From Cladophialophora immunda (Eukaryota; Ascomycota; Eurotiomycetes; Chaetothyriales; Herpotrichiellaceae): a stretch of DNA of 64,000 nt. Below, piece after piece: positions 10,563-22,617 of the stretch (position 1 is its first letter; every line of letters starts with the position of its first letter). Where the stretch lies: assembly GCF_000835495.1 (NCBI RefSeq), contig NW_015622544.1, positions 5,298,855-5,362,854 of the forward strand, read 5' to 3'. The translations under genes and the position numbers were made by a program. Below the pieces are notes generated by a model, which was given only the letters and a program-made list of their open reading frames with translations, did no database searches and was not told the DNA's origin.

Positions 10563-12503
10563 ATGTCAGATCCAGAAAAGTCCATCCCGCCAGTCGTCAT
10601 CTCCCAATACCCGAACAGTCCCTGCTCGTCCCCACAGACTCCGATTCACAAGGAATTCTATTCACCCATCACCGGACAGTCTCCCACGTCGTCTGTCTCC
10701 AGATCCGAGTGCGACAATGATGAACGAGCCCTAACACTCACCATTACCCAAGCCTCAAGGCAGTCTGCCGCGAGAACGGCGACAAGAATAACCACTCATG
10801 GCACCGACCTCACGCTGGATCCATCCTTTGAAGTGGACTTTGACCCTGACGACCCTGGAAACCCGAGGAATTGGTCGATGTGGTACAAGGCCTTCGCCCT
10901 CTTTGCAATATCCTTCGGAACATTGGGGGTGGTCATGTACTCGACCTCATACACCTCAGGCATGGATGCCATGATGAAGGAATTCGGTGTCAAGTCGGAA
11001 CCTATTGCCACCCTAGGTGTCACGGCATACCTATTTGGGCTGGCCGTTGGTTCTTTACTTCTTGCTCCGATTGCAGAGACATATGGCCGAAAACCGGTCT
11101 ACACGATTTGCATGGCCATCTTTACCATCCTTGTCCTTCCCACGGGAGTCGCTACGGACCTGCAGACCATCATTATCGTGAGATTTTTCGGGGCTGTCTT
11201 TGGGAGTGCCATGATTGCCAATGCTCCTGGGTCCATAGCGGATCTGGTCTCGGACGAGTATCGCGCTACAGCCTTCTCCATCTGGTCCATTGGGCCCATG
11301 AATGGCCCCGTGGTTGGACCGACCATTGGAGGCTTCGTCACTGAGTATCTGGGTTGGCGGTGGACCAATTGGATAGCCATGATCTGGGGAGGTTGCGCCT
11401 TTGTTTTACTGCTGTTTTTGAAAGAGACATACTCTCCAGTCCTGCTACAGCGTCGGGCCAAGAAATTGCGTCGAGTCCATGACGATGAGAGGTACTGGAC
11501 CCGTTACGACATTCGGGTGGGATTTGTCGAGTTGATGAAAATCAACCTCAAACGTCCATTACTCCTGGCGGTCCAGGAACCCATCTGCATCTTCTGGAAT
11601 GTTTACATCTCGATTGTTTATGGTTCGTGCCTTCACCTTTTCTTCCTCGGGCTTGTGCCCCCGTTGTATGGACGACCACTGACTTGCACTGCCCCAGGTA
11701 TCCTCTACCTCTGCTTCGTCGCCTACCCTATTGTCTTCACCGAACTCCGCGGCTGGTCTACTGGCTTCAGCGGCCTCTCCTTCCTCGGAATAGGGATAGG
11801 AACGATGTTAATTATCGGAAGCGCGTCGCCCATCCGGAAGCTCATCAATTCGCACAAGCGAGACCAAGATGGAAATGTGCCGCCCGAGGCTATGATGAGC
11901 ATCGTCTGCATCGCGGCTGTGCTGGTCCCTATCGGCGAACTGTGGTTTGCCTGGTCCTGCTATCCGACCAAGATCCACTGGGCAATCTCCATTGCCGCGG
12001 GTATCCCGTTCGGATATGGTAATGGGGCCGTGTTTATCTACGCCGGGAACTACCTCGCCTACAGCTATGGAATCTACGCCGCCAGCGCGATGGCAGGCAA
12101 CGCCGTTATGAGATCCCTACTGGGTGGCACATTGCCCCTAGCCGGGCCGGCGATGTATCGCGCCCTCGGCCCCAATTGGGCGGGAACTCTGCTGGGCATT
12201 CTCGAGATCATCATCATCCCGATCCCGTTCCTCTTCTACCGCTACGGGGGTCGCATTCGAGAAAAGTCTACGCTGATTCGTCAGATGCGAGAGGACGAAG
12301 AACGCCAGGAGCGCAAACGGAAAAAGGCTGAGGAGAGGCTGCGCATCGCGGTCATGAGCGGCGACGAGGAGGAGACCAAGGAGGCCCGCAACGAGTTGGT
12401 CCGGGTGCGGAGTCGGTTGGACGACGAGAAGAACCTCGAGGTCGCCGGCCAGGAGACGTTGAACTGCATCCAGGGACTGGGACCTGGGAAGGAGACGGTC
12501 TAA
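10563..12503 (+). CDS. MFS multidrug/polyamine-type transporter (DHA1 family)
   Basis: Exons 10563-11622 and 11698-12503 give 621 residues. The N-terminal 100 residues are Ser/Pro/Thr-rich and cytosolic, followed by DPDDPGNPRNWS, the usual entry to the first membrane helix of fungal DHA1 drug:H+ antiporters. About 12 hydrophobic segments follow, with a motif-A-like loop (GLAVGSLLLAPIAETYGRKP), the RFFGAVFGSAMIANAPGSIAD block and LGWRWTNWI. The tail is highly charged and probably coiled-coil (EERQERKRKKAEERLR). It is expected to export toxic compounds or polyamines across the plasma membrane; the substrate is unknown. The 75-nt intron is a multiple of three without a stop, so the unspliced frame stays open. 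Splicing restores VYGILYLCFVAYPIVF, as in relatives. The start at MSDPEK was chosen over an in-frame upstream extension with no conserved features. Confidence 0.88.
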   Translation: MSDPEKSIPPVVISQYPNSPCSSPQTPIHKEFYSPITGQSPTSSVSRSECDNDERALTLTITQASRQSAARTATRITTHGTDLTLDPSFEVDFDPDDPGNPRNWSMWYKAFALFAISFGTLGVVMYSTSYTSGMDAMMKEFGVKSEPIATLGVTAYLFGLAVGSLLLAPIAETYGRKPVYTICMAIFTILVLPTGVATDLQTIIIVRFFGAVFGSAMIANAPGSIADLVSDEYRATAFSIWSIGPMNGPVVGPTIGGFVTEYLGWRWTNWIAMIWGGCAFVLLLFLKETYSPVLLQRRAKKLRRVHDDERYWTRYDIRVGFVELMKINLKRPLLLAVQEPICIFWNVYISIVYGSCLHLFFLGLVPPLYGRPLTCTAPGILYLCFVAYPIVFTELRGWSTGFSGLSFLGIGIGTMLIIGSASPIRKLINSHKRDQDGNVPPEAMMSIVCIAAVLVPIGELWFAWSCYPTKIHWAISIAAGIPFGYGNGAVFIYAGNYLAYSYGIYAASAMAGNAVMRSLLGGTLPLAGPAMYRALGPNWAGTLLGILEIIIIPIPFLFYRYGGRIREKSTLIRQMREDEERQERKRKKAEERLRIAVMSGDEEETKEARNELVRVRSRLDDEKNLEVAGQETLNCIQGLGPGKETV

Positions 12504-13787
12504 ATCATGTACAAGTCTTCCGGGGAGGTTGACCAACATGGGACGACGAGATGACATGAGAAATGACCGACAATAAACAACCAGGCTGGAAACGTATCGA
12601 CCAAGGAACCGCCCAACGTGAGAACGAGGGCCATCGCCAGAGACATCGAACCAGGCCACGAATCTTTTCCAATTTGTTTAAAGCGGTCCGCAAGGGATCG
12701 GGGCACGGCAGTCACAGCAACCTTGCCCACTTCGAATTTCGACTACACACGCATAGACGGACATTGGACAGGACTCGACACGGGGCGTTCACACGATACT
12801 GATTACGACCAATGAATGAATAGACACGGGCGCATCTCTATTTTCGATTCAGCTTGGCAACATTTTGATACAGCATGGCGTTTGGGGCGCCTGGGAAAAC
12901 GCCTATAAGGAAGAAGAAAAGCCAGTGATGCCTGAGAGGACAGCAGCTCTAAACGCCTCCTAATTTTATTTTCTTGATTTTGGGACGGAGCGGAACGGAG
13001 AGATAAAGATGACAGGCATGCTTGCCTTGGGAAGACGGAAACGAGTGCGGCGACGCGGTTGGAGCAAATGTGAGTGACTGGGTATTTATTGTTCGTTTGC
13101 TGTTTGATTGAGATGTATGTACGAGCCGGAACCAAAGCTCAGTGTCGCGACTTATCGAGCGAGCAAGCACCCCTTGACAAAATGTGCATGCTGCTCATCA
13201 TCACCCCATATAGAGGCAGAAGAAAGGGTAGAAAAACATCGGAAAACCAATTGTCTACACCACTCAGTCCGGGCGCTCCAGATCGAAAACCAACACCTCC
13301 TTGTAAACTCCGTACGAGATGAGGTGGAAATGGCCATACCCTAAGCACCGCATGTCTGAACAGGATTCGATTCGCACCGTGTGTCAATGTAGTCAGGGAG
13401 TTTCCAGACTTGATAACGAGGTTACCGCTCTGTCGCTGCACGGGGACAAGAATCCCAAATCAAGATCACGCATTGCACACATCAAGGAGGTGTCTAGGCT
13501 AGGTAGGTAGTAACGAGTTCACCATTCGCTGAGAGGGTATATGTACAGAAGCGAAGGCGCTGCACGTTCATTATTGCCGGTCCTGAAATTATGTATTCTT
13601 GGACAGATCATCCCGTCGTCCATCAATCCATGCATGTTCCGAATGCCTCTTTCTCCCCAAAAGAAATCGTGTGCCTTTGTGGTCTTTCAAATGCCGTTTT
13701 CGCAGATCATAAGAATCGTAAAAAGAACCAGATGGAGGTTGCCGGAGGGTGGGTGTTGCGGTGCGGTGCGGTGCGGTGCGCACAGCC
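12504..13787. other. Intergenic, convergent 3' flanks
   Basis: Lies between the convergent MFS and kelch genes. It includes a TAGGCTAGGTAGGTAG cluster near 13495-13510 and a GGTGC tandem repeat near 13757-13779. No gene seen. Confidence 0.5.
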
Positions 13788-16324
13788 TCAGTCCCGGTTC
13801 ACCACCCGCAAACTGCGCCGGGGGTTCAGCACCACGCCCAGGAAACTGGGCTCTTGGCCCGCCATGAGGTCTTCGGTGCTGCTCGCCGCCGTGGCGGAGC
13901 CAGCGCCCCCAGGCACGTTCCGGTAAGGGTTGTTGCTGGATAGTTGATTCGCGCGCCCTCCTCCTCCTCCTCCTCCGCCGCCGCCGCCGCTGCTTCCGCT
14001 GCGATTGTCCGCGCTGTGGCGGCTGTCGCTCGACTGGCTTTTGTCCGTGTATCTCCCGCCCGCGCCCGCGGCGAAGCCGGCGCCAATGAACCGTGGATCG
14101 CCCGCGAGATCCTGCCTTTGCGCCATGGTCACGTGGTTCTTGTAGATCTTGAGCTGCTTGCGGTAGAGCCAGACGCAGAAGGCCAGATAGGCGGCCACAA
14201 CGGCGAGGACTCCGGCGATGACTCCGGCGACGATGGCGCCGATATTGGCGCCACTCGAGGACCCTCCGTTGTCACTGCTGCCGCCAGAACCACTGGTCCC
14301 GCTCGTTCCTGTGGGCACAGCAGTTTCGGTAGCTACAGATCCACCGGATTGCGTGACCGTGTATATGCGTGGCGTCCCCGTTGCAAGCGGTCCTTGAGTG
14401 GCCGACTGAGCGGGAGCAGAGACAGTTGCCGCTCCCACGCCGTTACCTCCGATCACAGACTGGACTGCTTCCGGGACTGAGTACCCAAATGACCCTTGCA
14501 ACGCCGAAGGATCATCTTGCTGGCTCTTCTGCCTGTTGAGGTTGTCATCTGTCTGCAATGCAACGTATCCGCTCTGCCATTGAAGGGAGCTGGTGTTGAA
14601 GACGTAGACTCCTGGGCTGTCGCATGAAAGATCCTGCCCGACGTATCCTCCAACGACCACCATCTGAGCATTCCAAACATTGCACATGTGTCCAGCTCTC
14701 GCAGGTGGATTGGCTTGGTTGGTGGTGTCGACTTGAATCCAGGTGAAGGATGGTATGGTCAGGATCCATATATCATCGTACTGCTTTTGCTGGCCGTAAG
14801 GGAGTAGATTTTGACCACCGTACATATAGACCTGAACGGAGCTTCCGTCAGCGGCAGACAGCGCAACAGCACACGGGTTGACTCGAATATCGGGCGTCGG
14901 TCCCGAGGTGGCTTGTTTGTACCACGTGGAAGAGTCGATGTCATACACATCTATTACGTTCATCTGGGTGAATGTCGCATTCGTACCGCCCGCAAGGCCC
15001 AGGATGATGCCTGATTTTCCGTATCCGGGAATGTAAACAAGAATTCCATCCGCCCGTTCTGGAAAGCCGGCCGAGTCTTGAGTACCACCCTGGGTGATGT
15101 TGCGATAGATCCCCGACGATCCCGCCTTTTGTCCACCATTCACTGCAGCATTGCTGTAACTGGGATAGGTATACTCAAGAATGCCTCGAAGATAGACACG
15201 TGCCACCGACTCTGACCACCCGGCCGTCGTCAAAAAATCGAGATGGCCTCCGAAATAGAAGCCTCGACCTAGATTCGGCACCGATACCCCAGCACCTTCT
15301 GCAGCACGTTGGACTGGTTGCCCTGCTGGCTCCGAATTGCGCCCCGAACTTGTTTGTGGATTCGACGACTCCGACCATGTCGATGAAGAGATGTCATATG
15401 CCCATAGGGAGAAGGGTACAGGAGACGCAACAGGCGTATCTGAAAACTCGCCGCCGTATAGATATAGGGCATCGTAGGAATTCCACAAGTAGCCAAGCGA
15501 TATCGCGGGTGGGCCGCTCGGGATTGGCAGGCCCGTCAGTGATGGTGATGAAATCTGCCAGGGCTTTGTCAGGTCCAGTGTAAGGAAGTCGTTGTCTGCC
15601 ACATCAATTGTCAGTAGCCATGGTGCACTTTATGTCGACTGAACGTACTCCATTCATTTGAGGTCTGGTCAGCACTGGTGGTTGCTCTTCCTCCGTAATA
15701 GTACAGTGTCCCGTTGACTAGGGCGCTCTGCCCTGACCACCTCTTGCAAACGTCTGTTGCACTGTTCTCTCTTTTGATGTTTCCTGGAAGTGCATCCCTC
15801 TTGTTCCCCAGCCATGGGCCCTTCGCCAATGACGATCCAGCTTCACGATTGAGGGGATTCGCCCCGGCGATCAACAGCGGAGAATGGTGCAGACTTGGAA
15901 CCACCAGCAAGATAACGAGAGCTAAAAAGAGTAATCTGGGCAGCGTAGGAAAGTATGGAGACATTGGCGGATGGGACGGTCTGTCAACTGGGGATGTTTC
16001 GGGCCAGTCAATCACTTCGGGTTCGACAACATCGACGTCGTTTCGAAAGCGCACTTGGAGCTTTGGCCGTGACTCTCTTCTTAATTTCGAGTCGACAATG
16101 GCATCTTCACCACCCAGGCCAACTTCGAGAAACGCAGAATTCCGGCGAGAAGGTTCCTCGTTACACGAATGGAAGTCTCGGGAGCCACGAATCCTGTCAG
16201 ATTCCACAGGGCTCCGACGATGAGGATAACTCGAGAGAGGTGTGCTTGTAGTCGTCAAGGTGGATGTTGTGGAACAACCACTATCGAGCAGCTGAGAATC
16301 GATGGCGGTCATTCTCGGGAGCAC
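13788..16324 (-). CDS. Membrane-anchored kelch-repeat protein
   Basis: Exons 16324-15649 and 15595-13788 join through a 53-nt intron (GTACGT...CAG) to give 827 residues. A Ser-rich N-terminal region is followed by a hydrophobic helix at about 127-145 (LLFLALVILLVVPSL). A large beta-propeller-like region contains kelch elements (YYYGGR, LYLYGG, FYFGGH, VYMYGG, MVVVGGY) with W/Y-containing strands between them. A Ser/Thr/Gly linker precedes a second helix at about 675-703 (IGAIVAGVIAGVLAVVAAYL) and a basic tail, YRKQLKIYKNHVTMAQRQ. The tail holds a run of about 12 Gly encoded by a CTC/CGC trinucleotide repeat. The propeller is probably outside the cell or in the secretory lumen, with the tail cytosolic. 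Fungal proteins of this layout are usually annotated as cell-surface or cell-wall-anchored kelch proteins. The role is unknown. ATGs at 16324 and 16312 are both possible starts. Confidence 0.82.
13957..13990 (+). repeat. Trinucleotide repeat encoding poly-Gly
   Basis: A run of CTC/CGC trinucleotides lies within the kelch gene. On the coding (minus) strand it reads as GAG/GCG-type triplets in the glycine frame and gives about 12 consecutive glycines in the cytosolic tail. Such runs often vary in length between strains. Confidence 0.8.
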
Positions 16325-17539
16325 GGCGTGGTGACTCGTTTACCAACTGAAACAAGCTGATGAGGCCATGAGATGGAGGGTGGCGAACTCGTATAACGTG
16401 TGTGGACGTGGCCGAAAATAGTGCTTTTCGCAGGCAACCCGGCGGATTGAGGAGTCTGAAAACAGTGAGATACACTTTACTATGATCCAGCCAGCTCTTG
16501 TCAAATTATGAGTTCAAAGGGTGCTCCGTAATAGTCTTCAGGAACCAGCTTTTTTCGGTTGCGACACAAACACTTGAGACACCACAATCCTGGCCATGGC
16601 CGTGTCTGTTTTTTCCCCGACGTCAGAGGTGCTTGGTCCCTGGCTCGGTGGGCGCGGGCTTCTAGCGCGAGGCGTGAGCAAAGACCCGGCCATGGTCAGA
16701 GGCTCAGAGCTGTGGGACGCAGCTGGTGTGGTCTGAGGGCCAATGGTGGAGGGCGGATGCTGTGGTTCCACGTCGGAGGACGATGCTCTGTTGCGTTAGA
16801 ATTTGGGCGATGAAAGAGGGCGCAGGAAGATCATCTTCGATTCGTGAGGTCTCACAACGCTCAGACAGCGCTGCCCACTGACGCTGACTTACAGAATGAC
16901 ATCGGAGGCGTTACCCCCACCAGCCAGTGAAATTTCCCTGCCCGAAGATCGCTTGTACCGAGCGAGGCCAGTCACCGCCGTGGGCAAAGTCACCAAGACC
17001 GGAGGTGGCGCTGAATCTCGATCAACGTCGCCCATTCATCCCTGTCGCGTGCAGCGTTCTCTGCCTTTGATCGCCCCCACCAGCACGAATAACGACGAGC
17101 TTCAACCGCGTTTGCAGTTCCTTCTGCCCGTGCCGTCCCATTCTCCGGAAAATTCGACCGGATTCCCACCAGAGCCAGTCCACAACATCTACAAACATAA
17201 TATCCTCTGGCGGGTTGATGGACATCCACGGGCAGACGTGAGCTTACGAAAGGGGCACTACGAAGGAAGCTACATCCCAAGACTGTCTGCTTAGAATGTA
17301 CTGTATTCAAGGTGCAGAATGAAGATTCCATCCAGGCATGATTTGGTCGGATACACCTTCAGAAGAGCAGGAAACTGGATACAGACCTTCCGACATCAAG
17401 CTCGAGGTTTAGGACACGAGGAGCAACGCAAACAGAGTAGTTTGTGTGGATGATAGAATCAAATTATTGACTATTCATTCCTTCGAAGATCCTCCCAGTA
17501 CTTTTTGCCATTCTGCTAATCCCGCCCAACTCTCAAAGT
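16325..17539. other. Intergenic, upstream of the kelch gene
   Basis: Holds the promoter of the kelch gene and the 3' flank of the alcohol oxidase gene, both leftward. Short open frames on both strands show no recognisable domain. Confidence 0.45.
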
Positions 17540-19707
17540 CTACAGGCGAGCAAGACCGACACTCTCGCCAGGAGCGTGGTATGGCGGAATCTTCATGTCC
17601 AAAGCTGCACCACTGTAGCCGAGGTCTTCAGCAGCGAGCACGGCACATTTCTCGCCAATGAGCAGGGCGGTCTACAATGTCTGGTTAGTTATGTTCTCGA
17701 AAACAGTCATGGTGGGACAACTTACGGAGAAGGTGTTGCATCCAACATTGTCAGGGCAGACCGACAAGTCGGAAACCTTGAGGTTCTTGACGCCGTGGAC
17801 ATTCAGTCTTGGGTCCAAGACACCATGCTTCACAATGCTGTTGCCCTCTCTCGGGGCCATAGAACAGGTTCCCAAGCTGTGCCATGTGGTTTCGCAGTGT
17901 CGTTGAACCCACTTCTCAATGTGAGCAACTGTATCACATGTCAGTATATTGTTGCGTCCATCAAAGCAGGGCGGGGAACAAACCATCTTCCTTGCTGTAC
18001 TTAAGAGGTGCTCGGTAGTGCTGTTGGTTCGAGTTGAGGAAGCTGACTTCTGGTACATCGCCCAGCTCGACAGGCATGGTCCAGCTACCGTGTTGAATGT
18101 TGGCAGTGATGTGGTTGGGTCCGGCATATTGGTTACGGGTGATGAGGTCCATGTCCAGAGCTCGGGAGGGCGAGTCGTGCTTGAAGTGAGGATGCATGGC
18201 TGTGACTTCACCAGCATAGGCTTGCATCCGACGAGCCGTCTCACGGGATTGGATGTAGCCCCAGACCATGGGTGCCATATCACGCTTGTCGTTCATGAAG
18301 CCAGCATCGAAGTCTGGTGCCTCGTATGGGTCTGGAGACACGATGTGGGTGAAGCCGCGGGAGAAGGGATACTCCAAGAAATGGAACATGGTGAAGAATT
18401 TGCCAGCAGGCATGTCGAGGTGGTCACCGAACCATCCAGCGATCACGCTGTAATGCATGACAGGCTTGTCGGGCTTGTTCTTGAAGTAGCTCTCCCAGCC
18501 TCCCTCGGTGACGAATTCTGGGGTCGGCCACTTCTTCATCTCCTCGAGTTCTTCGGCCGTGGGTCGTGACTTAACACCAGCGTCAATGCCGTTGGTCGCC
18601 AATGGCCCAGTGCCCTTGATGTTCCATTCCTCGAAGACGGCTTTTTGCACCTCTGGAACACCACGGACAAAGTCATCAAAGGACTCAGTGTCTGGCTTAG
18701 CACGGTAGGTGGCGAAATGTAGGTAGTGGTCTTGGAAGTTAAGGCCAACACCTGGAAGGTCCACAACACACTTGACACCAGCCTTCCGAAGCTTATCTGG
18801 GTCACCAATACCAGACCTTTGCAGGACGAGAGGTGAGCTCAGAGTACCACAGCTGACAATGATGAGTTTGCGGGCCTTCCAGAACTTGCGTTCCGGGTTC
18901 TGTCCACCAACTGGCTTCGTAGGCACAGTCAGGACACCGACCGCTGTGCCGTTCTCAATCACCACACGGTCCACCTTGGTGTTGCACTGGAGATGGAGAT
19001 TCTGGTACTTAGCACGGGTGGCATGGATATATGCATGAGCAGCGTCAGAACGACGGCCGGTGTCTCGGTTGATCCACTTGAGCCAGTGTTCGGCACCATG
19101 ACCAGTCACAAGGTCCTGAAGATCGTCCGTGACCGGGAAGCCCTGAGACTCGGCAGCTCGGAGGAAGTCTTGCATGATGGGATAGGTGTAGTTGCCAAAG
19201 GAGACCTTGATTGGTCCTTCGAAACCGTGGAGGTCTCGGTTGTTGCAGGCCCGCTGGTAGGTTTCGTGCTTCCTCATCAAGGGAATGAGCTCCTTGGTGG
19301 TCCAACCCTTGGTCTGGAAGTCATCGTAATCACTTGCCGAGGCGCGCGTGTACATCATGAAGTTGATGGAGCTGCCTCCACCGAGGATGTGGGCGCAGGG
19401 AACAACAGCACGACGCCCATCGAGCCATTCGGAGGGGCGAGAGTAGTAGAACGTGGCCGTTTTCGAGTCGAGCTTCATGTTCCTCGGGTAGATACCCGGG
19501 CGGTAGACCCATGGGTTGTTGAGGTTACTCTCTCCGGCCTCAATCAAGAGGACCTGGAGATTGTGATCCAGATTCGCCAGACCTAGACAGGTGTCAGTGC
19601 CAGTCTTCCAGGGGATTCTCGCGTAGGCATGGCTCACGTCCAGCTGGCACGCATCCTGAACTGCCACCTCCACAGACAATAATATCAACTTCCTCTGGGA
19701 CAGTCAT
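17540..19707 (-). CDS. AOX1: Alcohol (methanol) oxidase, GMC family, peroxisomal
   Basis: Four exons (19707-19638, 19582-17984, 17928-17726, 17671-17540) give 667 residues, close to yeast alcohol oxidase. Introns are 54-55 nt. It oxidises short-chain primary alcohols such as methanol to aldehyde with O2, producing H2O2, using FAD. The N-terminus carries the dinucleotide-binding CGGGSSG (about 12-18) and then GRLANLDHNLQVLLIEAGE. The GMC signatures LGGGSSINFMMYTR and SCGTLSSPLVLQRSGIG follow. The catalytic His lies in ETTWHSLGTCSM and the partner Asn in VGCNTFS. Similarity to methylotrophic yeast AOX extends over the whole length (NNPWVYRPGIYPRNMKLDSK, HGAEHWLKWINRDTGRRSDA). The protein ends LARL; ARL is a PTS1-type signal, so a peroxisomal location is expected. 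In moulds, a likely source of methanol is demethylation of pectin or lignin. The ATG at 19707 gives MTVPEEVDIIV, aligned with the family start. Confidence 0.95.
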
Positions 19708-21502
19708 GATGGCGGTGTGTTCAATGAACGATGAAACGGTTCAACTACTCTCTGCAGATAAATATGTCCTTTGCTCGACCAGGAGCAGGCTGGGAGAGAA
19801 GAAAAAGAGAAGGACAGAGGGCGAGACGTCTCGATATAAGAACTTCCGGTTGTCTGTTCCTCTCCGCCTCTCGGGAGACTGGAGGAGAGGGGAGAGAGGG
19901 GTTCAATGCAAACGCGTCTCCGGAGACTCCACAGGCTAAAAGAGTGGTTGTGGTCTTGGTCGCCGTCATGTTTGAACATCCTTGTAATGTGATCATCTGG
20001 AGCAAACCTGGAGACGAGCTGATTTGCGTTGGATATGCGGGGTTTGCTCAATCACGTCGATGATGACGGGGATCATCACCTCAGCGGCTAGGCAGTGACA
20101 GGAGCCGTATTGCGTCGAAGCGAAGTCATCACCCGCAAGGTATGAGACAGTCGGGCCCTTCAGAGCTCCGGGTCCTGAGCATGTCGGGTCAACAGAGGTG
20201 TATGTCGAGATGCATGAGAAGGGGTGGTTGAATTTCAGGCTGACCAGGATACGTCGTCCATCTCAACCCAAGGTGGTTAGAATCAGCGAGCAGCACTCGA
20301 GGCCATTTCAGGTTGTTCCCACGAGCATCCCACATCACTTCCGGTATCTCGTGTCTCGACCTCCTCGAATCACGAAAGGTCCGTGCACAAGCCCCTGCAT
20401 CGAGCAAGGTAACGAGTAACGTTGCTTTTGCACGAGGTACCACACAGGAAAAATGCACGGCACACGGGCTGACGTCGAAAGGACAAAGAAAGGCCAAGGA
20501 CTAGCGGTGCGATATGCCGTTAGTACCGCCAGCGGATTGCACGGCTCAGCACCCCACCCGAGTGGCTTGGAGGGGGGCGTCCAATGCAAGAAACGCGGGG
20601 AAGGTCCACTATCAAGCGGCACCGCATAGAACATGGAATGGCTGGCAAGGGATGGGAAAATCCTGCATAAGCTGGAACGCCCGAATCAAGCGACGATGGC
20701 CGCAAATGCTGGAGGTCGCTCTGATGGAAGAAACCCAAAGGGAAAACGGCTAAACCCCGTTTGCGGGGGAAAGGGCAGGCTAACCGTGTCCGGGAAGATA
20801 TAAATTGGAGAAATGCATGGCCGGCCTATCAATATAGAGAAGGTTGCACTCAGGTGTTGGAGATTCGAGTATTGGCTGCTTGGCCCCATGGCGGTGTTCC
20901 TGGTATGTGGAGGAGGGAGCGTTGCACACGAAGAATACCCAGCTCACCAGCTCCACGTCTCAGCACGACAAGGCAGCAAGCAAGACTCGGCTGTTCTCTT
21001 TCTGAGAGACGTGCAGGGAGTCGTCCTTCGGGCTAACGCAGAGTCTGGACCGACCAGGTCGCAGCTCCCCTCTCGAGTCTCAAAATAGCGGACTGGATAT
21101 AGGGCCCACCCAGAAGCGGCTCGGGGTTCTGGCAGATTGCTCTCCGGGACCAACTGGCCTCGAATTGCTGAGAGCATACTTCCAGCGAAGTCGACCATCG
21201 CAAAATATGGTGTCCGAGGGACCTTTCCTTTGGCTTGAGGTCCATATTCAGAGCTTCTAGAGAGAGCCCCTTGAGGCCTTTTTTTTTTTGAGGTCTGGGG
21301 AAAATCAGGTAAGCAAGCCTCGACGGTGCTTAGTACGATAACGCGGTCTGCATATGCGGAGATCTCGCCCGTATTTGTGCCGAACGGAGCGACCGGGCAC
21401 ACTCCGCATCTGGTTTTGACAGATCGCTGCGATACTGATGCAGCAATGCACCTCAGCTGTATCCCTGCTTATCAGAAAATAACCCAGTTGCGTTCAAGGA
21501 TC
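19708..21502. other. Intergenic, alcohol oxidase promoter side
   Basis: About 1.8 kb upstream of AOX1 and downstream of SPF27. Contains a pyrimidine-rich CTCTCCC stretch near 19870-19900 (read on the minus strand) and a T tract at about 21280-21290. No gene recognised. Confidence 0.45.
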
Positions 21503-22186
21503 TCATGTTGCAGGATGCAGTTGACCCTGGCCGAGTTGTCGCCGCAACTGGTCTGCAGCGACCTGGATCTCGAGAATTCTGCCTATACCTCGCTTCCAAT
21601 TTTCCTGAAGGGTCAAAAGCTCGCCCTTAGACTGTTCCTGGGTAGCTTTCCGAGCTCTGTTAATGTTTTCGGTCTCAGATTTAAGCCCGGTAAGCTCGCG
21701 TTCGAGCACCTGCAGGATTTGTTCTGTCTGAGAATTGCCGATAAGCCAAGCGTTCTTGCCAAACTCGTCGAGCAATTGGAGGTTGGTGTGTCGATCTGAC
21801 AGGAAAGTGGTCAAGATGTACGCGTTTCGCAGCGCCTCTTTCATTGTGGCCTGATCACTGTCACTCGACGGCTCGTCCGGGGCCTCGTAGCGCGACACGT
21901 CTATCCCTTGCTGGCGGGGTTGACCCGCAGCTACCCGATTGATTTCTTGACGGAATGTTTCGGAGAAGTTGACTGCAGGAAGAGGGGCGAGAGAGGGGTG
22001 AGGCGTGCTGAGATAGTCCTTGGGGAGGTGTCGAGCAATCGAAGCTTTTGCTCTCTGGCGCTCGGCATCTGTGATGTCGGGGTCGATGTCTGGGGGGGAA
22101 GCGGTCAGCACAGGTCGACAGTCTCTTCATTTGGCACAGCATCACTCACAGGGCAGGGAGTCGTGGGACTCCCATATCAAGGCCAT
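21503..22186 (-). CDS. SPF27: Pre-mRNA-splicing factor Spf27 (BCAS2/Cwf7)
   Basis: Exons 22186-22150 and 22089-21503, joined across a 60-nt intron, give 207 residues. It belongs to the BCAS2/SPF27 family, a core subunit of the Prp19 (NineTeen) complex that activates the spliceosome in the nucleus. The start MALIWESHDSLPYIDPDI matches the family's SLPYID-type opening. The middle contains the LAPLPAVNFSETFRQEINRV segment, and the C-terminal half is a long coiled coil (NAWLIGNSQTEQILQVLE onward). It is transcribed away from the ceramidase gene, whose ATG lies 432 bp away, so the two probably share a promoter region (22187-22617). The first exon is only 37 nt, and the intron splits the Tyr codon of SLPYID. 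Confidence 0.9.
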
Positions 22187-22617
22187 TGTTGGTTGCAGGG
22201 AGTTGAGACCGTCCCTCGGTGCAAATTCATTGACTGCGATAAAGATTCCATGGTGCCAAGCCCAGGCTTTCCCGCTTGCGTGAATGACCGTATATGATTG
22301 GCTAGCCTTGCCCGTATACGTGCTTACTTCAAGGCTGTCGTCGATCCTTGGTGATTCGTCAGGATGACGACATTGTTGCCCGTTTCAGGGGAGCCTCGCG
22401 GCCTCGAGAGAATCAACACAAAAATTCATACACTTCTCCAACGGTGGCCGGTTCTTGCCCTTTATACGCTGGCATATTCGTCTATTGTCAGAGACAGATT
22501 ATGACAAGACGATGATTCATTCCGGAAACTCCCTACCTGACCCGAAAAGACAGGGGGACTGTCACATCCGATTCCCGTCGTAAGCTGCAAAGACATCACA
22601 TTCAGGGCAACACGAAA
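22187..22617. promoter_or_regulatory. Divergent promoter region between SPF27 and the ceramidase gene
   Basis: 431 bp between two divergent ATGs. I see no clear TATA box or named operator. The region must hold both core promoters. Confidence 0.5.

Noticed and set aside
17949..18569. Plus-strand 206-codon open frame
   Set aside because: It lies antisense to the alcohol oxidase and shows no family similarity.
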